This document shows positions 34,221 through 42,743 of a DNA stretch of 56,611 nt, one piece after another. Below the pieces are notes generated by a model, which saw only the letters and a list, made by a program, of their open reading frames with translations, was not told the DNA's origin and ran no database searches. Origin of the DNA: JBJXHG01 sp046160865 (GTDB taxonomy: Bacteria > Planctomycetota > UBA1135 > GCA-002686595); NCBI GenBank assembly GCA_046160865.1, contig JBJXHG010000037.1:1-56611 (forward strand), in the 5' to 3' direction. The position numbers were made by a program, and so were the translations under genes. Position 1 is the first letter of the stretch. Each line of letters starts with the position of its first letter.

Positions 34221-35154
34221 GGTAGATCGGAATTCCAACGGTCAGGTTGAACGGGAAGGTCAGCGCGAGCGACGAGGTCAGGTAGAGCGCGGGATTGGCT
34301 TCCGGCAGGGCGATTCGCACCGCGACCGGCGCGGCGATGTAGGACGCGCTCGCAACCATCGTTGCGAACACCGTCGTTCCGCCCAGTGACAGTCCAGCAA
34401 GTTCACCGGCCCATGCGCCGATCGTTCCATTGACGAGGGGCATGCCCAGCGCGAAGACGGTGAGGAAGACGCCTCGCGCTTGCAAGTCGCCAAGCCGTCG
34501 CGCGGCGAGAACTCCCATGTCGACCAAGAAGAGCATCAGCGCGCCGCGGAAGGGATCGATGAAGAACGGCGCGACTTGCTCCACCGCGGGGCCCGACAGA
34601 ACGCCGATGACGACGCCGCCGAGGAGCAGCAAGTTGCTCTTCCCGAGCACGACCTCGCGCAGTGATTCGCGCGGCCGGCCCCCCCCGGACGTAGCACGTC
34701 GCGCGATGTAGATCGCGACCACGATCGCGGGTACCTCGAGGAACGCGACGAGCGCGCTCATGAAGCCCTCGTACGCGACTCCCGCGGCATCCAGGAACGT
34801 GCCGCAAGCTGTGAACGTGACTACCGACACCGAGCCGTAGTGCGCCGCCATCGCCGCCGCGTCGGCGACGCTGAGCTTGCCCATCCCGCGCAGCACACCG
34901 TAGCACCAGATTGGACTGAGCAACCCGACGAGCAACGTCACGATCAGCGGCGTGAGCACCTCGGCCAGCGGAACCTTGGCGAGCTCGGCACCACCCTTCA
35001 ATCCGATCGCGAGCAGAAGGTATGTCGACAAGCCCGCGTGGAGCGCCTCGGGCAGCTTCAAGTCGCTCTTCACCAGCGCCGCGACGACTCCGAGCACGAA
35101 GCCCAGAACCATCGGGGACAGCAGGTTCAGGCGGACGAGGTCGAGAGTGTCCAT
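34192..35154 (-). CDS. sbtA: Sodium-dependent bicarbonate transporter SbtA
   Basis: A 320-residue inner-membrane protein with ten or so helices, of the SbtA family (sodium/bicarbonate symporter). Markers are LLSPMVLGFVLG at the N-terminus, GLKGGAEL, the motif AHYGSVSVVTF in the first repeat and GTTVFATMVASASYIAAP in the second. The start MDTLDLVRLN at 35154 overlaps the end of purK by 28 bases, and the longer frame upstream is a purK shadow. The coupled purEK and sbtB genes suggest that it feeds bicarbonate to cell metabolism. Confidence 0.9.
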   Translation of the reverse strand: MDTLDLVRLNLLSPMVLGFVLGVVAALVKSDLKLPEALHAGLSTYLLLAIGLKGGAELAKVPLAEVLTPLIVTLLVGLLSPIWCYGVLRGMGKLSVADAAAMAAHYGSVSVVTFTACGTFLDAAGVAYEGFMSALVAFLEVPAIVVAIYIARRATSGGGRPRESLREVVLGKSNLLLLGGVVIGVLSGPAVEQVAPFFIDPFRGALMLFLVDMGVLAARRLGDLQARGVFLTVFALGMPLVNGTIGAWAGELAGLSLGGTTVFATMVASASYIAAPVAVRIALPEANPALYLTSSLALTFPFNLTVGIPIYHAISRWLHS

Positions 35155-36281
35155 TCCGCGAGCTTCAGACGTCGACTCCGCGCGCCGTCGGCGCGATCGA
35201 TGGTCTGCGCGGCCTGGGCCAGAGGTTCCGCGAGCGTGCGGCGATCGGGCGCGCACAGTGTGACATGACCGAGCTTGCGGCCAGGAGCTTCCGATTTGTC
35301 GTAGAGGTGAAGGCGAAGCCCCGGGATCGCGAGCAACACGGCGCGCTCCGGAAGCGAGCCGAGCAGGTTGAGCATGGCCGCCGCGCCGCGCGCACGGGTC
35401 GAACCGAGCGGCAAGCCACACACGGCGCGTACGTGGTTCTCGAACTGGCTCGTGTCTGCACCTTCGATCGTCCAGTGGCCGCTGTTGTGCACGCGCGGTG
35501 CGATCTCGTTCGCGAGCAGCTCGCCGTCCTGCTCGAACAGCTCGAGCGCGAGCACGCCGACGTAGTCTAGCGACTCGAGAATGCGGGATGCATAGTCCTG
35601 CGCGAGGTGCTCGAGCCGCGCACCGACGTTCGCCGCGGGCGCGAGCGTGGCCCGCAGGATGCCGTCGACGTGCACGTTCTCGACCAGTGGATAGAAGCGG
35701 ATCTCCCCCGCGCGATCGCGAACCGCGATGAGCGCCAGCTCGCGTTCGAAGTTCACGAGCCGTTCCAGCACCAGCGAGGTGGAAGCGAGACGACGCCAGG
35801 CTGCACCGAGGCCGGATCGGTCGGTGATCACGGCTTGTCCCCTGCCGTCGTATCCACCGCGCCGCGTCTTGAGCACGGCGGGAAGTCCAAGCGTGGCGAC
35901 GGCGAACTCGAGCTCATCCCGCGTGTCGACGGGTGCGAATCCAGCCAGTGGAATTCCGAGCCCACGCAGGAAGCGCTTTTGTAGCAGCCGATCCTGTGCG
36001 AGCTCGAGCGCCCGCAGCGGCGGGAGGATGGGCTTTGCTGCGCACGCTGCGCGCAGTACGCCGGTGTCGAAGTTCTCGCTCTCGTAGGTGAGCACGTCCG
36101 AGGCTCGCGCGATGGCGCTGACGTCGGCGCGCTGATCGCCGGTCGGAACGAGCGCCGGCGTCACGTGGCTCGCGGACTCATGCGGATCCGCGCACAGCAC
36201 CTGAACGCGCAGCCCGAGGGGGTGTGCGGCGAGCGCCAGCATGCGCGCGAGCTGTCCGCCGCCGAGGATTCCGAGCGTCAT
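35127..36281 (-). CDS. purK: N5-carboxyaminoimidazole ribonucleotide synthase
   Basis: A 384-residue cytoplasmic ATP-grasp enzyme of purine synthesis. It uses ATP and bicarbonate to carboxylate AIR. It has the N-terminal nucleotide fold GILGGGQLARMLALAA, the PurK central motifs (TRRGGYDGRGQAV; LVNFERELALI) and NEIAPRVHNSGHWTIEG near residue 275. The ATG at 36281 overlaps the purE stop as ATGA, and its own end runs 28 bases into sbtA. Confidence 0.94.
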   Translation of the reverse strand: MTLGILGGGQLARMLALAAHPLGLRVQVLCADPHESASHVTPALVPTGDQRADVSAIARASDVLTYESENFDTGVLRAACAAKPILPPLRALELAQDRLLQKRFLRGLGIPLAGFAPVDTRDELEFAVATLGLPAVLKTRRGGYDGRGQAVITDRSGLGAAWRRLASTSLVLERLVNFERELALIAVRDRAGEIRFYPLVENVHVDGILRATLAPAANVGARLEHLAQDYASRILESLDYVGVLALELFEQDGELLANEIAPRVHNSGHWTIEGADTSQFENHVRAVCGLPLGSTRARGAAAMLNLLGSLPERAVLLAIPGLRLHLYDKSEAPGRKLGHVTLCAPDRRTLAEPLAQAAQTIDRADGARSRRLKLAEWTLSTSSA

Positions 36282-36790
36282 GGTGCCTTCTCCCGTGGAT
36301 CGGAGTCGGCGAGCAACGCGTCGGTCAGGCCCGCGCGCCGGCACCGGAGAGCAGCGCGGACGCTTGCGTCGGAGCACCCGAGGATCGCCGCGGCGAGCAG
36401 CGCAGCATTGATTGCGCCGCTCTCGCCGATCGCGAGCGTTCCGACCGGGACCCCGGCGGGCATTTGCACGATCGAGAGCAGCGAGTCGAGGCCACGCAGC
36501 GCCCGCGACTCGACCGGCACTCCGAGCACCGGCAGCAGCGTCTTCGCCGCCGCCATGCCGGGGAGGTGGGCAGCGCCGCCCGCGCCGGCGATCAAGACCA
36601 CGATCCCGCGTGCTTCGGCGCCGGCCGCGTACTCGAACAGCCTGTCTGGTGTGCGGTGCGCAGAGACGATCTCCACTTCGTGCGGCACACCGAGTTCGGT
36701 CAGCGTCGCGGATGTGTGCCGCAACGTTTCCCAGTCGGTCCGAGAACCCATGATCACTCCGACGCGTGGAGCGTGCTCACGCGCGCTCAT
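36278..36790 (-). CDS. purE: N5-carboxyaminoimidazole ribonucleotide mutase
   Basis: A 170-residue class I PurE. It moves the carboxyl group of N5-CAIR to give CAIR, the step after PurK. It has GVIMGSRTDWETL, the VSAHRTPDRLFEYA catalytic stretch with His45, and GAGGAAHLPGM around residue 75. It overlaps purK by 4 bases and terC by 14 bases, so the genes are translated in order. Confidence 0.95.
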   Translation of the reverse strand: MSAREHAPRVGVIMGSRTDWETLRHTSATLTELGVPHEVEIVSAHRTPDRLFEYAAGAEARGIVVLIAGAGGAAHLPGMAAAKTLLPVLGVPVESRALRGLDSLLSIVQMPAGVPVGTLAIGESGAINAALLAAAILGCSDASVRAALRCRRAGLTDALLADSDPREKAP

Positions 36791-37745
36791 GGCCGGCGCC
36801 CTTCGCTACTTGCGCGGCGTGCGCCTTCCCTTTCCCGACGAGGGAGGCGAGTACCGATACGCCGAGGAGGCCTCCGATGACTCCGAGCGAGAGCCCAACC
36901 GGCACTTTGTAGGCGTCCGCGATGAGCATCTTGCCGCCGACGAAGACGAGCACGAGCGCTAGGCCGACTTTCAGGTAGCGGAACTTGTCGACGACGCCGG
37001 CGAGCAGGAAGTAGAGCGATCGAAGACCGAGGATGGCGAAGATGTTCGACGTGAACACGATGAACGGGTCTTGCGTGATCGCGAAGATCGCCGGAATCGA
37101 GTCCACCGCGAACACGACGTCCGTCGCTTCGACGACGAGCAACGCGAGGAACAATGGCGTCGCGACGAGCTTGCCGTTTTGACGCGTGAAGAACTTCTGC
37201 CCATCGAAGCTCGCACTGACGGGGAAGTAGCGCCGGAAGAGCTTCACAGCCGGATTCGACGCCGGGTCATAGTGGGCGTTGCGCTGCAGGAGTAGCTTGA
37301 TCCCGGTCAGCACCAGGATCGCGCCGAAGACATAGATCGCCCAGTGGAACTTCGCGAGGAGCGCACCTCCGACGAGGATGAAAATCGCGCGCATGACCAG
37401 TGCGCCCAGAATTCCCCAGAAGAGCACGCGGTGCTGCAACGCACTCGGTACCGCGAAGTACGAGAAGATGACGACGAAAACGAAGATGTTGTCGACCGAC
37501 AGCGCCTTTTCGATCACGTAGCCCGTGGTGAATTCGAGCGCGCGCTCGGGGCCGTACCACGCATGCACGCCGGCTGCGAAGAGCATCGCCAGGCTCACCC
37601 AGACCACGCTCCAGATCGCGGCCTCTCGCAATGAGACCGCGTGCGCCTTGCGGTGAAAGACGCCCAGGTCGAGCGACAGCATCGCGAGCACGAAGACGAG
37701 GAAACAGGCCCACAAGAGCGGTGAGCCGATGGATTCGACAGGCAT
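36777..37745 (-). CDS. TerC family integral membrane protein
   Basis: 322 residues with eight or nine membrane helices. It carries the TerC marks EKALSVDNIFVFVVIFSYF near residue 85 and VVEATDVVFAVDSIPAIFAI near 205, whose acidic residues may bind metal. TerC proteins are implicated in manganese export and metal loading of exported proteins. It is preceded by an HPF-like gene and runs 14 bases into purE. Confidence 0.92.
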   Translation of the reverse strand: MPVESIGSPLLWACFLVFVLAMLSLDLGVFHRKAHAVSLREAAIWSVVWVSLAMLFAAGVHAWYGPERALEFTTGYVIEKALSVDNIFVFVVIFSYFAVPSALQHRVLFWGILGALVMRAIFILVGGALLAKFHWAIYVFGAILVLTGIKLLLQRNAHYDPASNPAVKLFRRYFPVSASFDGQKFFTRQNGKLVATPLFLALLVVEATDVVFAVDSIPAIFAITQDPFIVFTSNIFAILGLRSLYFLLAGVVDKFRYLKVGLALVLVFVGGKMLIADAYKVPVGLSLGVIGGLLGVSVLASLVGKGKAHAAQVAKGAGHERA

Positions 37746-37771
37746 GTTGTTCCAGCTTTCCGATCGAGCGT

Positions 37772-38134
37772 TCAGCGGCGCCGCGGGGTGCGCGCGCGCT
37801 CAGGAAGGAGCACGCGGCTCGCTCGGCGGCGAGGATGCATGCGCGCGAGCGCACGGCCGAGCGCACGGCCGAGACGTTCCGCAGCGCGATCGATCGCCAC
37901 GAACAGATCCGCGTCGGTGTCGGTGACCACGAGGGTCTTCAAGCGCCGGCCGAGCACTCGCAGCGTGACGAACTTGTCGATGCCGCCCTTGGGACCGTTC
38001 AGGTCGGCGAGGCGGACCACGATCCGGCCTACTTCATGGTCGAAGCGGCCCAGCGCGAACACGAGGCGGCGCTCGAGATGCCGGCGCAACTCCGTGGTAG
38101 CGATCAGCCCGTTGCAGTGCACATGCAGATTCAT
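37772..38134 (-). CDS. HPF/RaiA-like ribosome-associated protein
   Basis: 120 residues with an alpha-beta fold of the ribosome hibernation factor type: MNLHVHCNGL, then LRRHLERRLVFALGRFDHEV and IVVRLADLNGPKGG. A basic Arg-rich C-terminal tail follows. Such proteins bind the small ribosomal subunit during stress. ATG at 38134 was chosen because homology starts there. It is first in the terC-purE-purK-sbtA-sbtB operon, with a 26-base gap to terC. Confidence 0.7.
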   Translation of the reverse strand: MNLHVHCNGLIATTELRRHLERRLVFALGRFDHEVGRIVVRLADLNGPKGGIDKFVTLRVLGRRLKTLVVTDTDADLFVAIDRAAERLGRALGRALARMHPRRRASRVLLPERARTPRRR

Positions 38135-38195
38135 CGTGCGTCTCCGTGCGAGGTCCTTGCGAACGGATGGATCATCGCCGCGCAGCCGCCTGTCG

Positions 38196-38208
38196 ACAAT
38201 TCGATTGT
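38196..38208. promoter_or_regulatory. Palindrome in the divergent nhaR/HPF intergenic region
   Basis: ACAAT-TCG-ATTGT is a perfect inverted repeat in the 115-base gap between two divergent genes. LysR-type regulators bind short dyads in the divergent promoter of their target, so it may be the operator for the NhaR-like protein next to it. It is AT-rich in an otherwise GC-rich region, which also suits a promoter. Confidence 0.45.
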
Positions 38209-38249
38209 TCCGCGCATACACTTCGGGAAAACCGACATGAGGCCCCGCG

Positions 38250-39155
38250 ATGGAATGGCTGAACTACCACCACTTGCTGTACTTCTGGACCGTGGCGCGC
38301 GAGGGCGGCGTCGCGCGTGCGGCAGAGCGGCTACACCTCGCGCATCCGACGATCAGCGGGCAGATCCGTGAGCTCGAGACCGCGCTCGGCGAAAGGCTCT
38401 TCGCGCGCGTCGGCCGCGGACTCGAACTCACGGAGATGGGCCGCGTGGTCTATCGGTACGCGGACGAGATCTTCGTCCTCGGCCGCGAGCTGCTCGACAC
38501 GGTCAAAGGCCGCCCCACTGGCCGACCCGTGCAACTCGTCGTCGGCGTCGACGATGTCGTGCCGAAGCTACTCGTGCGGCGTCTGCTCGAACCGGTGTTG
38601 CAGGGACAGGAGCCAGCCAAGCTCGTCGTGCACGAGGCTCCGGTGCGCGAGCTATTCCTGCGTCTCGCGCAACACGGGCTCGACGTCGTGATCAGCGATT
38701 CGCCACTACCCCCCAACTCGCGCGTCAAGGCGTACTCGCACTTGCTTGGCGAGTGCGGCGTGACGTGGTTCGGCACGGAGGCACTGCAGCGGCGGGCCAA
38801 GCGCGACTTCCCGCAGTCGCTCGGACGGGAGCCGTTGATCCTGCCGACGGAGGACACTGCGCTTCGACGCACGCTCGATCCATGGTTCGAGCGCCACGGT
38901 CTGCGCCCGCGCGTCGTGGCCGAGATCGCTGACAGCGCACTGATCAAGGCGTTCGGTCAGAAGGGCCTCGGCATCTTCTCCGTGCCCACGGCGATCGAGC
39001 GCGACGTGCAAGAGCAGTTCGACGTGCGTGTCGTCGGCCGCAGCCCGGACGTTCGCGAGCGCTTTTGGGCGATCACGGTCGAACGCCGCATCAAGAACCC
39101 GGCGGTGGCGGCGATCAGCGAAGCAGCTCGTGATCGATTGTTCGCGGAGGTGTAG
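38250..39155 (+). CDS. NhaR-type LysR family transcriptional regulator
   Basis: A 301-residue DNA-binding protein. An N-terminal winged helix-turn-helix (VARAAERLHLAHPTISGQIRELE) leads to a LysR substrate-binding domain. The start MEWLNYHHLLYFW is characteristic of the NhaR branch, which responds to sodium or pH. It is divergent from the HPF-terC-purEK-sbtAB operon, which contains a sodium-dependent transporter, so it probably controls that operon. The ATG at 38250 is well defined by homology. Confidence 0.88.
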   Translation: MEWLNYHHLLYFWTVAREGGVARAAERLHLAHPTISGQIRELETALGERLFARVGRGLELTEMGRVVYRYADEIFVLGRELLDTVKGRPTGRPVQLVVGVDDVVPKLLVRRLLEPVLQGQEPAKLVVHEAPVRELFLRLAQHGLDVVISDSPLPPNSRVKAYSHLLGECGVTWFGTEALQRRAKRDFPQSLGREPLILPTEDTALRRTLDPWFERHGLRPRVVAEIADSALIKAFGQKGLGIFSVPTAIERDVQEQFDVRVVGRSPDVRERFWAITVERRIKNPAVAAISEAARDRLFAEV

Positions 39156-39804
39156 CAGCGGCGCGATCGCACAGCTTCTGCACACTTTCGCTCGCCGCAG
39201 GGCACATGACCGCGCACCTCGCACGCACTTTCCGCGCGCTCGCGGCGGGCCCCCTTTGCTATCGCTCGCCATGCGAAGCCGTTCGTCGCAGCGGCTCCTC
39301 GCCGTGGGCACACTCGTTGCCGACGCGCTGCTCGCGTCTGCGCGTGGAAGTGGGCCCGCGTGCGTGAGTGGACCGACCACGACGCGTCGCAGTTGTCTTC
39401 GAGCCCGTCGCCGAATCCGGCTCGCGCTACCGATAGGCTTCTCGACAGCCATCTACATCGCGTGCGGCCCACGCGGCGGGTATCGCGATCGGATCGACCG
39501 CAGTGCTCGCGCTCCTCGTGCTGCGCCACCGCGCGACGCTATCCGGCCGCGCGCGCAGGGGAATGGCGCGGAACTTCCTTCTCTCAAGAATCGCGCGTTC
39601 GGTGCTCGAAGAGGATGCGAGCGAGGCCCTCGATCAAGGCGCGGAGCACAGGAGCTGGCAGAGCTCGCTCGCGCGCAGCGCACCGCAGGGCTGAACGGTT
39701 TTCACAGGGGGAGACGAGCGCTGCGGCGCCGCGCGATCCAGCCGGCCGGCCGCGACACGCATGCCAGTGCATGCGCAACCTTCGCTCGAGGAGACGTGCT
39801 CTAC
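39156..39804. other. Long intergenic region before the 11-haem cytochrome
   Basis: About 650 bases between two plus-strand genes with no protein-like frame. The open frames that cross it are arginine-rich. No tRNA or clear terminator was found, and I could not pick a convincing sigma-54 site. It may hold the cytochrome promoter and a long leader. Confidence 0.4.
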
Positions 39805-42570
39805 ATGCAAACGACGGCCGGACTTCGCCTTTCGTTCCTTGGGCTTCTGACCACACTGGCCGCCTGCAGCGGCGAGACGAGCACGCTGACCACGCAGAAC
39901 GTCGAGTCCTGCATGCTGTGTCACAACGGCTCGCTGCAGAACAATTATTCGGGGCCGGGCATCGAGAATCCCCATCCGTTCCCGGGCGCCGACAACATCA
40001 CGTGCACCGGTTGTCACGGCGGCAACGGCGACGGAGCGGACGAGCTCACGAGCCACGTGCCGCCCCCGCCGCAGATCGGCGACGAGCAGAACCTCACCGT
40101 CAACGCGCGCGCGTACTTCAATCGCTTGACGCTGGCCGGCATCGACAAGTACCCCGATTACGTCGTCGACGGCCGCACGTACACGGCGCTCGACTACTTG
40201 CAGTTCATCAATCCGGGCGACATCCGCGTCGTGACCCAGAGCAAGGGTTGCGGAATGTGCCACGAGAACCACGCCGAGGACGTTTCCGCGAGCCTGCTCG
40301 CGACGGAAGCGGGCATCTTCTCGAACGCGCGCTACACGGCCGGCAACACGAACGTCGTGCCCGAGAGCCAAGGCTTGTACGAGGACACGGCGGCCGACAT
40401 CGGCTGGCGCGGGGTGAACGATGCGGACTTCCAAGCCGGAACCGCCGCCGTCGGCGCGGTCGCGCGACTGCTCGAAGCGCCGGTGTTCAGCGTGTTCGGC
40501 GCGGTCGGCGTGTCGGCGATCTTCAACAACAACGCGTATCTCGCGGCGGCACTCGACGACGACGTCAACGCCGACAACTCCGTGATCGACGGGTCGCCGC
40601 TCGCGAACCTCTTTCACGAGCAAGTCTCGTTCACCTGCGGCGACTGTCACCTGGGTAGTGCGGGTGCGAACAATCGCGCGGCCGACTTCCGCTCGTCGGG
40701 CTGCTCGGCGTGCCACATGCAGTACAGCCTCGGCGGGCGCAGCGGCAGCAGCGATCCGAACATCAACAAGCTGGAGCCGCTCGATCCCGACGACATCGAC
40801 GCGCCGGAGCGTCCGCACGCGCGCAAGCACGTGATCTCGAGCATCGCGAGGACTCTGCCAGGAGGAGTCACCGTCCAAGGCATCGACGACTACGCTTGCG
40901 TCGGCTGCCACCAAGGCTCGAACCGCACCGTGCTGCAGTACTGGGGCATCCGCCTGGACCAGAACGCCGACGTGCGCAACAACCGCCAGTATCCGGCCAA
41001 TCCCGTCGACTACGAGGGCACGCACAACGACACGCGCCTGCTCGATCCGGTCGTCGGCAACCACACGTTCAACGGCCGCAACGGCAACCAGTACTTGCGC
41101 TTCGAGGACTACGACGGCGACGGTCGTGACGACACGCCCGAGGACGTGCACTACGAAGCCGGTATGGGTTGCATCGACTGCCACGGCAGCTTCGACCTGC
41201 ACGGCGGCGACACGACGACAGCCGGCACGGACATCGCGAGCCACATGGAACAGCAGGTCGCGATCCGCTGCGAGAACTGCCACGGCTCGATCGACGCATA
41301 TGCGTTGACGCAGTCGGGCAACACGTATGACGGTACAGCCGCGAATCTCGCGCTGGACTCCGAAGGGAACAAACTGAAGCACGTGTACCGCGCGACGAAC
41401 GGCGACTACTTCCTCAAGAGCCGGCTGACCGGAGCGCTGCACTACATTCCGCAGACGAAGGACGTCATCGCAGACAACAGCAAGACGAATCCGCTGACGG
41501 GCCGCGTCGTGTACAGCGCGAAGGCTTCGTATGCGATGGGTCGCGTCGACACCGATCCTTCGAACGGCACTGGTCCGAAGCAGACAGCCGGAAACACGGC
41601 CGGCTTCAGCCACACCGACCGCATGGACTGCGCGTCGTGCCACTCCGCATGGACGAACACGTGTATGGGTTGCCACCTGCGCGGCGAGTACAACACCGGC
41701 AACAACTTCTCGAACGTGACGGGCGAGCGCATCGTCTACAAGCAGGCGAACGCAGACTTCACGTACCAGTCACCGCTGTTCTTCCAGCTCGGCGTGAGCG
41801 CGCGCGGCAAGATCTCGACGTACAGCGCGAACACGAAGGTGTTCTACGGCTGGAAGGACAGGAACGGCAATCAATCGCGCGTGTTCACCTTCACCGACCG
41901 GAACGGTGGTGGCACGAACAATGCGAACTCGTCGTTCCCGTCGCTGTCGCACAACGCGTTCATGGCGCACTCGATACGCGGCCGCGTGAACGCGGAGAAC
42001 GAGGGTCCGCGCTACTGCGTTGCCTGCCACCTGACGGACGAAGGCCTACAGAACTTCGGCACGGAGTACGCGACGTTCCGCAACGCGCTCGCGACCGGCG
42101 ACTTCGGCGCGCTCGACTTCAATTTGCTGCGCACGCACTTCGGGTTGAACACCGGCAACGAGCTCAACTCGCCGTTCTTCGCGCACATGGTGGCGGGACT
42201 CGGCACAGGCGTGTTCCTGTTCGACCAAAAGGGCGCGCCCGTCAATCCGCTCGACACGAACCCGAATCGGGTCGGTTCGGACGGCGTCGCGCCGGCCAGC
42301 ATCTTCGATCCGGTGCTGGTGCGCTTGAACCTCGACCGCATCGTCGAGGCGAGCGGCCTCGCGAACGGCTCGAACAACCACGCGTGGATCGATCCGCTGC
42401 AGGGACCACAGTTGCGCGACGGCTCGATCGACTCGAACCTCGCCGGTCCGCTCGGTGCCACGCTGATCCAGCGTCTCGCCGATCCGGCCACGGGCATCGT
42501 GCTCGACTCGTGGTTCGATCCGGATGCAGCGGCGCACGGCGACGCGACGGGATTCCTCGGCACGCCGTGA
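39805..42570 (+). CDS. 11-haem c-type cytochrome lipoprotein
   Basis: A 921-residue predicted surface lipoprotein (LTTLAAC, Cys21). It has 11 CXXCH motifs: CMLCH, CTGCH, CGMCH, CGDCH, CSACH, CVGCH, CIDCH, CENCH, CASCH, CMGCH and CVACH. They are spaced widely, with large non-haem segments between them, unlike the 23-haem wire. Asn/Gly-rich loops dominate the C-terminal third. The layout suits an outer-surface terminal reductase or a substrate-binding multiheme enzyme. GAGGAGACG lies upstream of the chosen ATG, and the long frame upstream is a shadow. Confidence 0.9.
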   Translation: MQTTAGLRLSFLGLLTTLAACSGETSTLTTQNVESCMLCHNGSLQNNYSGPGIENPHPFPGADNITCTGCHGGNGDGADELTSHVPPPPQIGDEQNLTVNARAYFNRLTLAGIDKYPDYVVDGRTYTALDYLQFINPGDIRVVTQSKGCGMCHENHAEDVSASLLATEAGIFSNARYTAGNTNVVPESQGLYEDTAADIGWRGVNDADFQAGTAAVGAVARLLEAPVFSVFGAVGVSAIFNNNAYLAAALDDDVNADNSVIDGSPLANLFHEQVSFTCGDCHLGSAGANNRAADFRSSGCSACHMQYSLGGRSGSSDPNINKLEPLDPDDIDAPERPHARKHVISSIARTLPGGVTVQGIDDYACVGCHQGSNRTVLQYWGIRLDQNADVRNNRQYPANPVDYEGTHNDTRLLDPVVGNHTFNGRNGNQYLRFEDYDGDGRDDTPEDVHYEAGMGCIDCHGSFDLHGGDTTTAGTDIASHMEQQVAIRCENCHGSIDAYALTQSGNTYDGTAANLALDSEGNKLKHVYRATNGDYFLKSRLTGALHYIPQTKDVIADNSKTNPLTGRVVYSAKASYAMGRVDTDPSNGTGPKQTAGNTAGFSHTDRMDCASCHSAWTNTCMGCHLRGEYNTGNNFSNVTGERIVYKQANADFTYQSPLFFQLGVSARGKISTYSANTKVFYGWKDRNGNQSRVFTFTDRNGGGTNNANSSFPSLSHNAFMAHSIRGRVNAENEGPRYCVACHLTDEGLQNFGTEYATFRNALATGDFGALDFNLLRTHFGLNTGNELNSPFFAHMVAGLGTGVFLFDQKGAPVNPLDTNPNRVGSDGVAPASIFDPVLVRLNLDRIVEASGLANGSNNHAWIDPLQGPQLRDGSIDSNLAGPLGATLIQRLADPATGIVLDSWFDPDAAAHGDATGFLGTP

Positions 42571-42743
42571 CGACGGACCGGGCTCCTGTCTGACGCGGCG
42601 AGCAAACGTCCTCGCCGCTCTCGCCTGCACGCGCGACCGGAGAGGGGCTGGTCGCCACGCGGGTCGGTCGCGTGCCGAGCGACCCGCGCACACGGACGGG
42701 TGGGTGACATTTCTTCGCGAGCTGGTAGTGTCCACACGTCGGC

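Noticed and set aside
39028..39804. Extension of the 11-haem cytochrome frame upstream by 259 codons
   Set aside because: The extra residues look like a shadow (Arg-rich, overlapping nhaR). A signal peptide with lipobox and a GGAG-type site begin at 39805.
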